In this document: piece after piece, positions 36,979 to 45,401 of the stretch | Position numbering within the stretch: position 1 is the stretch's first letter | Layout of the letters: the number at the start of each line of letters is the position of its first letter | Origin: Oceanobacillus limi | Lineage (GTDB): Bacteria; Bacillota; Bacilli; Bacillales; Amphibacillaceae | Length of the DNA stretch: 64,000 bases | NCBI RefSeq assembly: GCF_900111445.1 | Contig: NZ_FOHE01000004.1 | Span: 1 to 64,000, forward strand | Direction: 5' to 3' | The notes under the pieces: generated by a model | What the model was told of the DNA's origin: nothing | The model's database searches: none | The model's input: the letters and a program-made list of their open reading frames with translations, nothing else | Position numbers and translations under genes: made by a program

Positions 36979-37016
36979 ATAAAAAACGAGATCGCATTTG
37001 ATCTCGTTTTTTTATC
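36979..37016. terminator. bidirectional terminator
   Basis: An AAAAAACGAGATC stem, six-base loop, complement and seven T, between the convergent dioxygenase and oxidoreductase genes; overlaps the latter's stop. Confidence 0.92.
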
Positions 37017-37998
37017 AATTTTCTTCGCTTGGAAATAATATCCCCGATTTCTTTCTTGCAATCTCCGACCACTTTGCGACCTTATTACTTCGTTCCATCA
37101 TTTGAATAAATTGCTCTGTATCATTTGTTTCTACCATGTTGATAAATGCCGTTAATTCATAAACCATGTCTAAATCTAGCTGCGAACCTGCTAATTGCTC
37201 AATTTCCTGGGAGGAACGAGTTGTTAATCCTATTTGTTTTATTGGAGCTATATGATCCATTGTTAATGTACCTTCTTCCCCATGAATCTCAGATGGTATG
37301 GTTCCTTGGGCAATTTTGGAGCACATAATTGTAATATGGAAATCGGTATACGATAACACTAAAGTACCACTTCCATCAATTCCATTACGTAATTTAACTG
37401 GAAAATAGTCAATATCAGCTGGACTTCCGAATAAATCGATCGCCATACTTAATGGATAAACCCCTAAGTCCATTAATGCTCCTCCAGCAAACGCCTTGGA
37501 AAACACATTAGGCTCATCGCCTGCCTTAAACGCATCATATCTTGAGGAGTATTGAATGTATTGCAAGAGCACACTTCGTATTTCTCCAACTTGATTCAGA
37601 TTTCGTTTCAAAATTTCATAATTCGGTGAGTACAAGTGACGATAGCCTTCAAAAATAAATACGTTATTTTTAACGGCTTCGTCCATAAGAATAGCCACTT
37701 GCTTACGTGTATAAGCTAAGGGCTTTTCACAAAAAACATGCTTTCCTTGGCGGATACAAGCTAAGGCATGTTCATAATGTAAGATGTTTGGAGAAGCAAC
37801 ATACACAAAATCGATTGAATCCTTCAGCAATTCCTCTAGATCCGTATGCCATTTTTCAGCTCCAGTCTTTTCAGCAAATCGTGCAGCAGCTTCTTGTTTT
37901 CTTGAATATACGGAATACAATTTTACCTTTCCAATCTGATGAGCTGCTTCAATAAACATCTCGGTTATCCAGCTTGTTCCGATTGTTGAAAATTTCAT
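37015..37998 (-). CDS. Gfo/Idh/MocA-family oxidoreductase
   Basis: A 327-residue NAD(P)-dependent sugar-type dehydrogenase: an N-terminal Rossmann start (STIGTSWITEMF), the conserved CEKPLA motif with the catalytic Lys, then FEGYRHLYSPNY and GGALMDLGVYPL. Overall form resembles Bacillus YulF; the substrate is unknown. It is the last gene of a tight three-gene unit, panE-small protein-oxidoreductase, starting three bases after the small gene, whose end supplies the AAGGAG site. Confidence 0.9.
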   Translation of the reverse strand: MKFSTIGTSWITEMFIEAAHQIGKVKLYSVYSRKQEAAARFAEKTGAEKWHTDLEELLKDSIDFVYVASPNILHYEHALACIRQGKHVFCEKPLAYTRKQVAILMDEAVKNNVFIFEGYRHLYSPNYEILKRNLNQVGEIRSVLLQYIQYSSRYDAFKAGDEPNVFSKAFAGGALMDLGVYPLSMAIDLFGSPADIDYFPVKLRNGIDGSGTLVLSYTDFHITIMCSKIAQGTIPSEIHGEEGTLTMDHIAPIKQIGLTTRSSQEIEQLAGSQLDLDMVYELTAFINMVETNDTEQFIQMMERSNKVAKWSEIARKKSGILFPSEEN

Positions 37999-38001
37999 AT
38001 T

Positions 38002-38166
38002 CTACTCCTTCTCTCGCTCGGTCTGTGTTTGATTAGTTGATTCATTATTGTCATTTGGTAATGGATCAACGGTATGTTTATATGCGTACCCTTTTGATGT
38101 TGTAAAAAGAGATAAAGCTAGTACCGCAAATATTATTATGATTGCTAGAATAATGTAAATGATCAA
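38002..38166 (-). CDS. small membrane protein (YtzI-like), 54 residues
   Basis: A short frame starting at TTG 38166 behind AAGGAG. It encodes one membrane helix (about 2-20) and a hydrophilic tail with SKGYAYKHTVDPLP then many Asn, Thr and Gln. The helix-plus-KHTVDPLP pattern recalls the small Bacillus YtzI-type proteins (from memory, not verified). It begins two bases after the panE stop and ends three bases before the oxidoreductase, a tight fit for a real, coupled gene. Confidence 0.75.
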   Translation of the reverse strand: MIIYIILAIIIIFAVLALSLFTTSKGYAYKHTVDPLPNDNNESTNQTQTEREKE

Positions 38167-38168
38167 CT

Positions 38169-39113
38169 TTATGACACTCCTTTTTTTGTAAAATTAGGTT
38201 GGTTGTTTTCAAAAGGTTTTATTATTCCATAGATCGACTCCATATACGGGACCTCCACCCCCATCGCCTTCGCTAAACGGATTGCCCCTCCATGCAAATG
38301 ATCTAATTCAAGGACGTAGCCTTTTCTTCTATCCTGATGCATCGATGAAGTAGCCTTATCTGGTAGGCTCATCAATTTTGACTTAGCATCTTCTACATCC
38401 TCTTCGGAGACATTCACATTATGCGCATTAGCAATCAGCTTCATTTCTTGGAGCATCATCTCGGCGATACGAAAGGTTTCTTGTTTGGAACGAATCGGAC
38501 CAATTGGTAAGTTTGTTGCCGTCGTTATCCCAGAAAAAGCGTTAATAAACATATACTTTTTCCATAGTTCACGTAAAATATCATCACTAGCTTCTACTTG
38601 TATGTTTGCTTTTGAGGCTATCTCTTTGAGCTGATGGCAAATGCTCGTTTGAGTAGCTTCAAGTGAACCAAAAACAAGCTGATGGAAATCACTATTATGT
38701 TCCACATGTCCTTTTTCATTTAACGTAGCCATGATAAAAGAGAGACCGCCAAGAACAAAGTCTTTCCCTAATTCGTTTTGTAAGATTGGAATATGCTCGA
38801 TTCCATTTAACACCGGTAAAATATAGGCACCTTTTTTCCGTAATTCTTTCAAGCTATGAAACGTTCCCTCCAAATGATACCCTTTTACACTTAAAAAGAC
38901 TAGGTCTACCTCATCGATTTCTTCGACTTTTTTAACGACGTTTGGATCTTCAAATGTGTAGTTTCCTTTTGTGCTATTTACTTTAAGTCCGTGTTTTTCT
39001 ATTTGTGAAGCTCTATTTTCCCGTACTAAAAACGTTACTTTCTCACCAGCTTCCTCCAAGCGGGCTCCAAAATAAACACCTAATGCTCCTGCACCAACTA
39101 CAACAATATTCAA
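38169..39113 (-). CDS. panE: 2-dehydropantoate 2-reductase
   Basis: A 314-residue ketopantoate reductase: the Rossmann motif is VGAGALGVYFGARL, the C-terminal domain holds KKYMFINAFSGIT (catalytic Lys) and SSMHQDRRKGYVLELDHLHG (substrate Glu). It reduces 2-dehydropantoate to pantoate with NADPH for coenzyme A synthesis. Several bacilli carry more than one panE-like gene, so a different keto acid is possible. It starts at TTG 39113 behind GAAGGAGG and heads the three-gene unit. Confidence 0.9.
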   Translation of the reverse strand: MNIVVVGAGALGVYFGARLEEAGEKVTFLVRENRASQIEKHGLKVNSTKGNYTFEDPNVVKKVEEIDEVDLVFLSVKGYHLEGTFHSLKELRKKGAYILPVLNGIEHIPILQNELGKDFVLGGLSFIMATLNEKGHVEHNSDFHQLVFGSLEATQTSICHQLKEIASKANIQVEASDDILRELWKKYMFINAFSGITTATNLPIGPIRSKQETFRIAEMMLQEMKLIANAHNVNVSEEDVEDAKSKLMSLPDKATSSMHQDRRKGYVLELDHLHGGAIRLAKAMGVEVPYMESIYGIIKPFENNQPNFTKKGVS

Positions 39114-39562
39114 TCTGAATCCTCCTTCAAACGATTATACTGATATCGTACATATTTCATATTCTATTGTCTAACTAGTAAATCATGACTCGTTGTCAAT
39201 TTTTGGGGATTTAATAGAATTTTCAACTATATTTGAGTATATTTTAGAATCATCAAGATAAGGTCGGACCTATGCAATCATATGCAATTTAATTCCAAAT
39301 TATCTAAATATACTGCGTTTGAACTCGTACATAGTTATCGATAACATTAATATATAGCTGTTTGAAATCTGTTTTTCTTTCAAGTGTATTTCTTTTGGAA
39401 TCAATGTGGTGATTTATACCTAATATGGAAGTCACCACGTTTTCGAATGGACAATGTCTTAAATTTAAGGTTTCAAACGGTTTGTAAAAAGGGAAAATAC
39501 TTTACGATAGTACTTGGCGAGTTAGCCAATGTATTAAAAAAACTTAGGAGGTCATTTAGGGT
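39114..39562. other. intergenic region upstream of ehuB
   Basis: No credible gene in 449 bases. On the plus strand TTGAAC (39319-39324), a 17-base spacer and TAACAT (39342-39347) make a weak promoter. The perfect 12-base palindrome GTTATCGATAAC (39334-39345) overlaps its -10. A short hairpin GTGGTGA...TCACCAC lies at 39406-39438 in the presumed leader. The AGGAGG site precedes the ehuB ATG by 11 bases. Confidence 0.5.
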
Positions 39563-40477
39563 ATGAAGAAGTTATTAATAGCTTCAATTTTTGTATTTTC
39601 TATTATTCTATTAGCTGCATGTGGGGATGATGCTAGTGGAGATGGAGATAGCGGAAACACTTCTGGAGATAATGGAGATAGTGAACAAAGTGGAGATGAT
39701 AGCTTACTAGCTCAACTCCAAGAAGAAGGAAAAGTTACAATTGGTTTTGCAAATGAAAAACCTTATGCATACGAAGAAGATGGTGAGTTAAAAGGGGCTG
39801 CATATGATATTGCAGAAGCAGTATTTGCTGAACTTGGAATTGAAGAATTAGATGCACAGCTATCTGAGTTCGGACAATTGATTCCTGGACTTAACGCCGG
39901 TAAATTTGATGTTATTACAGCTGGTATGGCAATCAACCCAGACCGTTGTGAGCAAGTGGACTTTGGTGATCCTGAAATGATGTATGGTGAAGGACTTGTC
40001 GTTCAAAAAGGGAATCCATTAGATTTACATAGCTATTCAGATATAGCTGAGGCAGACGCAACAGTATCTATTATGTCAGGTGCAACTGAAAATGAATATG
40101 TGAAAACGGAAGGCGTAGATGCCGGTCAAATACAAGCTGCTGCAGATATACCTGCTACTTTCTCTGCTGTTTCTTCCGGCCGAGCAGATGCAACTACTGC
40201 TACAGAAATGACGTTAAGAATGGCATTAGAAACTTCTGGTGATGACCTAGAATTTGTAGAAGACTTCGAACAACCAGATATTGAAGGTATTCCTAGTTAT
40301 GGCGCTGCGGCATTCCATAAAGATAGTGACGAATTACGCGAGGCTTATAATGAAAAATTAGCAGAGTTAAAAGAAGATGGGACTATTGTAGAATTAATGG
40401 AACAAAATGGTTTCTTAAATAATGAAGTTCCAGAAGAAATCACTACTGAAGGCGTTTGTAGTGGAGATCAGTACTAA
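39563..40477 (+). CDS. ehuB: ectoine/hydroxyectoine-binding lipoprotein EhuB
   Basis: A 304-residue family 3 solute-binding protein with lipobox LAAC (Cys20) and an Asp/Gly/Ser-rich tether. The mature part has GFANEKPYAYEEDG, SEFGQLIPGLNAGKFDVI and AGMAINPDRCEQVDF, all typical of EhuB. It captures ectoine or hydroxyectoine outside the membrane for use as compatible solute or nutrient. It heads ehuBCDA; a strong hairpin separates it from ehuC, which fits the usual excess of binding protein over permease. No ectoine-degradation gene is linked. Confidence 0.93.
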   Translation: MKKLLIASIFVFSIILLAACGDDASGDGDSGNTSGDNGDSEQSGDDSLLAQLQEEGKVTIGFANEKPYAYEEDGELKGAAYDIAEAVFAELGIEELDAQLSEFGQLIPGLNAGKFDVITAGMAINPDRCEQVDFGDPEMMYGEGLVVQKGNPLDLHSYSDIAEADATVSIMSGATENEYVKTEGVDAGQIQAAADIPATFSAVSSGRADATTATEMTLRMALETSGDDLEFVEDFEQPDIEGIPSYGAAAFHKDSDELREAYNEKLAELKEDGTIVELMEQNGFLNNEVPEEITTEGVCSGDQY

Positions 40478-40504
40478 TTCGTAAACAAGTTATATTATGA
40501 CTCC

Positions 40505-40542
40505 AAAGGGTCAGGCTCCCTCGACCGGGGGTCTGACCCTTT
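40505..40542 (+). repeat. ehuB-ehuC intercistronic hairpin
   Basis: Two 16-base arms (AAAGGGTCAGGCTCCC and GGGGGTCTGACCCTTT) pair with two G-U contacts around a six-base loop. The motif GGGTCAGRC is, to my recollection, part of a repeat common in Bacillus genomes. It has no T-run, so it looks like a processing or stabilising element and not a full terminator. Confidence 0.75.
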
Positions 40543-40580
40543 CATTTAACGAAAGTAATAAATATAAGGGAGTGATTACC

Positions 40581-41243
40581 ATTAGTGCGATTGCAGACAT
40601 CTTCCCCGCACTTATACAAGGTGTGGAAGTAACACTCAAAGTTCTCTTCGCATCAATAATTCTTGGATATTCCATGGCTTTCATTGCTGGATTCTGTCGC
40701 CTTTCCAACAATATTATCCTCCGTAGTTTCACTGGCTTCTATGTCGAAGTTTTTCGCGGTACTTCCTTAATTGTGCAATTATTTTGGCTATTCTACGCAT
40801 TACCAATGCTATTTAATTTTGATATTGGAAGTAATTTTTGGGCTGGTGTATTAGCAATTTCATTAAACTACGGAGCATATATGTCAGAAATCGTCCGTGG
40901 CTCGATTTTATCCGTCGCAAAAGGACAGCACGAGGCATCAACTGCTTTAAACATGACACGATTTCAGCGTATGAGATTAGTAATTCTACCGCAGGCAGTT
41001 CGTATGATGCTACCTGAATTCGGAAATTATTTAATTCTAATGCTCAAGTCTACGTCACTAGTGTCATTAATTGGAATGCATGATATCCTATATCAAGGAG
41101 ATTTATTAAGAGATGCAAACCTTTCACAAGCACCAACTGTTTATTTATTAGTACTTGTATTCTACTTCCTGATGGCATTACCATTAATATGGTTAACCAA
41201 AAAAATGGAAGCTTTCTCTAAGAAAGGGGTGGCTACTCAATGA
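40581..41243 (+). CDS. ehuC: ectoine/hydroxyectoine ABC permease EhuC
   Basis: A permease of about 220 residues with five membrane helices, GTSLIVQLFWLFYALP and the EAA loop EASTALNMTRFQRMRLVILPQA. The start is unusual. The open frame reaches ATG 40497, but that would translate the intercistronic hairpin and has no ribosome site. AAGGGAG at 40566-40572 is correctly spaced (eight bases) from an ATT at 40581, while a GTG at 40572 overlaps it. I give the ATT, with low confidence in that end. It overlaps ehuD by four bases (ATGA). Confidence 0.85.
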   Translation: MSAIADIFPALIQGVEVTLKVLFASIILGYSMAFIAGFCRLSNNIILRSFTGFYVEVFRGTSLIVQLFWLFYALPMLFNFDIGSNFWAGVLAISLNYGAYMSEIVRGSILSVAKGQHEASTALNMTRFQRMRLVILPQAVRMMLPEFGNYLILMLKSTSLVSLIGMHDILYQGDLLRDANLSQAPTVYLLVLVFYFLMALPLIWLTKKMEAFSKKGVATQ

Positions 41244-41959
41244 GTAATTGGCAATGGGATACGTTCTTTGAAGCCTTCCCTTTAGTTGTAGAAGGATTAG
41301 GTATTACTATTTCGCTAACTTTTGCGTGTTACTTATGTGCATTGATCGTCGGATTTATTTGGACCTTTATCGGTAGAATGAAAATGAAACCTTTAAGATG
41401 GGTTCTTTCATGGGTAATGGAATTCATTCGATCAACACCACCACTTGTACAGTTGTTCTTTTTATACTTCGCTTGGCCAATGGTCCCATATGTTGGAGTA
41501 ACATTAGATCCATTTACTTGTGCGGTCTTAGGACTTGGTGTACATTATAGTACGTATATTGGTGAGGTTTATCGTTCTGGTATTGATAATGTAGAAAAAG
41601 GACAATGGGAAGCATCGAAAGCCTTAAACTTCTCAACACCCAAAAAGTGGACTAAAATTATCTTACCACAAGCCATACCACCTACCATCCCTATGCTTGG
41701 GAACTACCTAATTATTATGTTTAAGGAAGTTCCATTAGCATCAACCATTGGTGTAGTTGGTATATTACAGCTAGCGAATAATTATGGTGCACAAAACTTT
41801 CGGTATCTAGAACCATTAACTATTGTGGCTATTTTATTCTTAGTTTTAAGTTATCCATCAGCTCTACTTATTAAGAAGCTAGAAAATAAAATGAATCGTC
41901 GTTTTGATAAGAAAGAAGCACTTCATTCGATGAAAGAAAGTAAAGGAGCGGTGTCGTAA
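41240..41959 (+). CDS. ehuD: ectoine/hydroxyectoine ABC permease EhuD
   Basis: A 239-residue polar amino-acid-type permease with about five membrane helices, the inner-loop motif FIRSTPPLVQLFFLYFAWP and the EAA loop EASKALNFSTPKKWTKIILPQA. It pairs with EhuC to form the channel. Its ATG overlaps the ehuC stop (ATGA) and its stop overlaps the ehuA start by one base, so ehuCDA are coupled. Confidence 0.93.
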   Translation: MSNWQWDTFFEAFPLVVEGLGITISLTFACYLCALIVGFIWTFIGRMKMKPLRWVLSWVMEFIRSTPPLVQLFFLYFAWPMVPYVGVTLDPFTCAVLGLGVHYSTYIGEVYRSGIDNVEKGQWEASKALNFSTPKKWTKIILPQAIPPTIPMLGNYLIIMFKEVPLASTIGVVGILQLANNYGAQNFRYLEPLTIVAILFLVLSYPSALLIKKLENKMNRRFDKKEALHSMKESKGAVS

Positions 41960-42783
41960 TGTCAGAAACATCTGTTGTGACAAACGAAAGTGCAACTGAA
42001 TCAACCACGAATAACGAAGACGCAATCGTAAGCTACAAGAATATTACCAAATCATTTGGCGATGTAGAAGTTTTAAAAGGAATTGACCTAGATATTAAAC
42101 CTGCCGAAAAGGTTGCCCTTATTGGACCAAGTGGATCAGGGAAAACAACTATTATTCGTATGCTTATGACACTTGAGCAACCGACATCAGGTGAAATTAT
42201 TGTAGATGGCAAAAACCTATGGCATATGGAAAAGAACGGAGAATTAGTACCAGCCACAGAAAAGCATTTACGTGAGGTACGCGGAGATATTGGCATGGTG
42301 TTCCAACACTTTAATCTATTTCCGCATATGACAATCTTAGAAAACTGTATGACTGCACCAATTCATGTACAAAAGGAAGATAAAGCGAGTGCTAAAAAGC
42401 GTTCCATTGAAATGCTGGAAAAGGTTGGCCTTGGTGACAAATTAGACAATTACCCAAGCCAATTATCTGGTGGACAAAAACAACGTGTAGCCATGGCCCG
42501 CGCTTTAGTCATGAGACCAAAGGTGATGCTATTTGACGAAGTAACTTCTGCGCTAGACCCTGAATTAGTTGGAGAAGTATTGGAAGTTATTCGCGACATC
42601 GCAAAAGAAGGGGAAATGGCGATGGTACTCGTTACACATGAAATGGAGTTTGCTCTTGATATTGCTGACCGTGTAATTTTCTTAGACAACGGGGTAATTG
42701 CCGAGCAAGGCCCTCCAAGTAAAGTACTGGAAAACCCAGATAATGAAAGATTGCAACAGTTCTTACACAGATTCAGAGGATAA
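41959..42783 (+). CDS. ehuA: ectoine/hydroxyectoine ABC ATPase EhuA
   Basis: A 274-residue ATPase with an N-terminal Ser/Thr/Asn-rich extension (about 25 residues), Walker A GPSGSGKTT, Q-loop VFQHFNLFPH, signature LSGGQKQR and Walker B MLFDEVTSALDP, where Val replaces the more common Pro after Glu. It energises uptake by EhuBCD. It is the last gene, followed by a strong terminator. Confidence 0.93.
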   Translation: MSETSVVTNESATESTTNNEDAIVSYKNITKSFGDVEVLKGIDLDIKPAEKVALIGPSGSGKTTIIRMLMTLEQPTSGEIIVDGKNLWHMEKNGELVPATEKHLREVRGDIGMVFQHFNLFPHMTILENCMTAPIHVQKEDKASAKKRSIEMLEKVGLGDKLDNYPSQLSGGQKQRVAMARALVMRPKVMLFDEVTSALDPELVGEVLEVIRDIAKEGEMAMVLVTHEMEFALDIADRVIFLDNGVIAEQGPPSKVLENPDNERLQQFLHRFRG

Positions 42784-42789
42784 AGATCT

Positions 42790-42827
42790 AAGCAAGGATC
42801 CCAATTATGAGGGATCCTTGCTTTTTA
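42790..42827 (+). terminator. ehu operon terminator
   Basis: A perfect AGCAAGGATCCC stem with complement, an eight-base loop and a T-run, directly after ehuA. Confidence 0.93.
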
Positions 42828-42868
42828 TATATAGGTAATTTCTTGAATGAATACAACATATCCCGAAC

Positions 42869-42903
42869 CAAAAAAGCTACGAGCATCAGCCCATAGCTTT
42901 TAA
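42869..42903 (-). terminator. possible murB terminator
   Basis: On the minus strand AAAGCTA and TAGCTTT pair around a long 15-base loop and are followed by T-rich sequence, right after the murB stop. The stem is short, so this is moderate evidence. Confidence 0.55.
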
Positions 42904-42910
42904 CTATGAT

Positions 42911-43831
42911 TTATCGATTTAAATCATCACCAATAATTCTAACTTCACGCTCTAATCGAACACCAAATTTATCGTGGACGGTTGCTTGAACGTGCTTAAT
43001 TAGATCGATGTATTCTTGTGCAGTCGCTTCATCCTTATTAACGATAAAACCCGCATGTTTCAAGGATACTTGAGCACCACCTATTTGTTGCCCTTGTAAG
43101 CCACTATCTTGAATTAGCTTACCAGCGAAATATCCAGGCGGCCGTTTAAACACACTTCCACACGAAGGGTACTCCAGCGGCTGTTTTGACTCCCGTTTAA
43201 AGGTTAAGTCATCCATCACTGCTTTTATTTCTTCATAATTTCCTTCTTTTAATGAGAACGTTGCTTCTAAAACAATGTATCCCTTATCTGGAATATTACT
43301 CGATCGATACTCTAAATCCAATTCATCCGCTGTTAACGTCAGCAAATTCCCTTGTGGATCCACAACGATCGTTGATTCAAGCACATCTTTAATCTCGCCA
43401 CCGTAAGCACCTGCATTCATATACAATGCTCCCCCAACGGATCCAGGGATTCCGCAGGCGAATTCTAAACCGGTTAACTTATCGCTTAGTGCTTCTCTCG
43501 ATACATCGATAATTCGAGCTCCACTTTGAGCAACGACCGTTGTTCCATTTGTTTCGATTGTGGTTAATTTATTTAAGTTCATGACGATACCACGAATTCC
43601 ACCATCTTTTACAATTAAATTCGAACCATTGCCTAATAAGGTGAATTTTATATTCTCATGGTTAGCAAGCTTTACAATTTCTTGAACTTGTTTATAAGTT
43701 GTTGGTGTTACAAAGTAGTCAGCCTCACCACCTAAACGAGTGTACGTGTGGTTTTTTAATGGTTCATTAACTAAAACATTTTCTGACGATGTAACACGAA
43801 CTAATCTTTCATATACATGATGATTTGTCAC
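42911..43831 (-). CDS. murB: UDP-N-acetylenolpyruvoylglucosamine reductase MurB
   Basis: A 306-residue FAD enzyme of the short (type II) MurB form usual in Firmicutes. FAD-binding motifs are TRLGGEADYFV, LLGNGSNLIVKDGG and GLEFACGIPGSVGGALYMNAGAYGGE; the catalytic Ser lies in PSCGSVFKRPPG, and AGFIVNKD marks the third domain. It reduces UDP-GlcNAc-enolpyruvate with NADPH in peptidoglycan precursor synthesis. It begins at GTG 43831 behind AAAGGAATGA. It is not linked to other mur genes here. Confidence 0.96.
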   Translation of the reverse strand: MTNHHVYERLVRVTSSENVLVNEPLKNHTYTRLGGEADYFVTPTTYKQVQEIVKLANHENIKFTLLGNGSNLIVKDGGIRGIVMNLNKLTTIETNGTTVVAQSGARIIDVSREALSDKLTGLEFACGIPGSVGGALYMNAGAYGGEIKDVLESTIVVDPQGNLLTLTADELDLEYRSSNIPDKGYIVLEATFSLKEGNYEEIKAVMDDLTFKRESKQPLEYPSCGSVFKRPPGYFAGKLIQDSGLQGQQIGGAQVSLKHAGFIVNKDEATAQEYIDLIKHVQATVHDKFGVRLEREVRIIGDDLNR

Positions 43832-43971
43832 TAAAAATCATTCCTTTACAGACCAAGTAAATATTTGACCATCTGTTTTATTGTAAGTCATTTCGCCTGT
43901 ACTTGTCACGAATAAATGAATAACAAACAATACTTACAGTGTAAATTGCCACCTAATTAAACTACCTACTT

Positions 43972-44394
43972 TCATTTATATGTCTGACTTGCTAAAGGTT
44001 TACTACCTGCTTTATCGGTGGATTTACACAATGTTTTTTGTTTCAAAATGAACCATGTAAAGTATGCTGCTACGAACGTCAGGACAATTTTAATAATCCA
44101 TAACGGTACGACAAAAATGATGGTATAACTCATCGACAGCCAAATTAAGGATACCCCCATTACCTTAGCTTTTAACGGGATGCCTTTGCCTTCTCGATAA
44201 TTTCTTATATAGGAACCAAAATATCTATTTTGAATTAACCATTTATATAATCGCTCCGAACTCCGAATATAGCATGCAGCAGCTAATAATAAGAGCGGTG
44301 TTGTAGGGATTAATGGGAGTACAACTCCTAGGATTCCGATTCCCAAAGAGATAGACCCACAAATTATTAATAAAACTTTTTTCAGATAGTTCAT
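43972..44394 (-). CDS. DUF454 (YbaN-like) membrane protein
   Basis: A 140-residue protein with about four hydrophobic segments and the DUF454 hallmarks LGVVLPLIPTTPLLLLAAACY and SSERLYKWLIQNRYFGSYI. A GGTGG site precedes its ATG. Function unknown. It stands between murB and histidinol-phosphatase on the same strand, with 80-base or larger gaps, so it is probably its own unit. Confidence 0.85.
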   Translation of the reverse strand: MNYLKKVLLIICGSISLGIGILGVVLPLIPTTPLLLLAAACYIRSSERLYKWLIQNRYFGSYIRNYREGKGIPLKAKVMGVSLIWLSMSYTIIFVVPLWIIKIVLTFVAAYFTWFILKQKTLCKSTDKAGSKPLASQTYK

Positions 44395-44475
44395 TTTAAA
44401 CCACCAGCTATTGGATAAGATTATAGCTCTATTATACCAAGGACTCTCCTATTTGCTATGACGTATTTCCAACAG

Positions 44476-45285
44476 TTATTTGACAGATTGTAACAAGTCA
44501 TTAATCGAATGAAATGTTGGTTTTTGCTTCGTAAATGTAGCAAGATAAGTGAAGCCAATCGCATCCAACAACTCCAATGAAGACTGAAATTGATATCCTA
44601 GTGTTGTTTCGATATGGGAATCGGACCCAAGTGTAATGATTTCACCACCAAGTTGCTTATATTGTTGTAGTATATCCTTACTTGGCATTCCACCTCTTAA
44701 TCCATAGCGATAGCCCGAGGTATTAAGTTCGATCCCCTGTCCTCGTGGAATTATTATTTTAAATATCTCTGAAATAATCTCACGAAAATCTTGTGTACTC
44801 CTCTCTTGTGTATACCGTTTTACCAAGTCAAGGTGCCCTAAAATATTAAATTGATCATAGTTTTGTACACAATAAAGTAATTCTTCATAATATATTTGGT
44901 AAGCTTCGTCCACTGTTTTCCCTTCAAAAAAATCACCCGAGTGTAAATCTTTTCTCTCAGTGGTGTGCATCGAACAAATAACAAAATCAAAAACTTCCTT
45001 CTTCATTAACGATCGATATTGGTCCAAAAGATGAGGCTGAACACCTATCTCCACACCTTTTTTTATTATTATTTCTTGAGAATAAGCTTGTCGCATCTCC
45101 AAGATCTTACGATTATACCCTTCTACATCCAAGTCAAAATCTATTGTTGGATCTGGGTACTCATAATCAATGTGCTCCGTAAAACAAATTTCCTTAAGAT
45201 TTAAGCGAATTGCCTCCTCAATTGTTTTTTCCATTGGAGTAGAACAATCTGCTGAAAAATCACTATGAATATGGTAATCAAACAT
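44476..45285 (-). CDS. hisJ: histidinol-phosphatase, PHP family
   Basis: A 269-residue PHP-fold phosphatase with metal-binding motifs DYHIHSDFS, FTEHIDY, KGVEIGV, CSMHTTE, LGHLDLVKRY and GSDSHIET. It dephosphorylates histidinol phosphate, the penultimate step of histidine synthesis. It lies divergent from hisZ with about 115 bases between the starts, so it completes the pathway encoded by the his operon, which has no phosphatase of its own. I start at ATG 45285, nine bases after AAGGGG; an ATG at 45294 overlaps that site. Confidence 0.92.
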   Translation of the reverse strand: MFDYHIHSDFSADCSTPMEKTIEEAIRLNLKEICFTEHIDYEYPDPTIDFDLDVEGYNRKILEMRQAYSQEIIIKKGVEIGVQPHLLDQYRSLMKKEVFDFVICSMHTTERKDLHSGDFFEGKTVDEAYQIYYEELLYCVQNYDQFNILGHLDLVKRYTQERSTQDFREIISEIFKIIIPRGQGIELNTSGYRYGLRGGMPSKDILQQYKQLGGEIITLGSDSHIETTLGYQFQSSLELLDAIGFTYLATFTKQKPTFHSINDLLQSVK

Positions 45286-45303
45286 TAAAAACATCCCCTT
45301 GTA

Positions 45304-45332
45304 TTGACAATTATCTATTTAACTACTAGAAT
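45304..45332 (+). promoter_or_regulatory. his operon promoter
   Basis: TTGACA (45304-45309), a 17-base spacer and TAGAAT (45327-45332): a near-consensus sigma-A promoter reading into hisZ. Predicted transcription starts near 45339. Confidence 0.82.
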
Positions 45333-45350
45333 ACTATATAACTTTAATTA

Positions 45351-45374
45351 GATAAAGCGATAAAGCAATAAAGT
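45351..45374 (+). promoter_or_regulatory. three tandem octamers in the hisZ leader, candidate operator
   Basis: GATAAAGC, GATAAAGC and AATAAAGT follow each other without spacing, immediately downstream of the predicted start and 27 bases before the hisZ ATG. A protein that binds tandem repeats, or a leader structure, could use them to control the operon and perhaps the divergent hisJ. TrpR-like YerC/HisR is a known his regulator in bacilli; the link is my inference. Confidence 0.5.
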
Positions 45375-45401
45375 GTTTTGTTAATCAGAAAGGAGCAGAA
45401 A

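Noticed and set aside
39406-39438. GTGGTGA/TCACCAC hairpin as a riboswitch before ehuB
   Set aside because: A single seven-base stem with no conserved aptamer elements; not enough for a riboswitch call.
39384-39566. 60-codon frame before ehuB
   Set aside because: It runs over the ehuB ribosome site and start, has no site of its own, and its composition is not coding-like.
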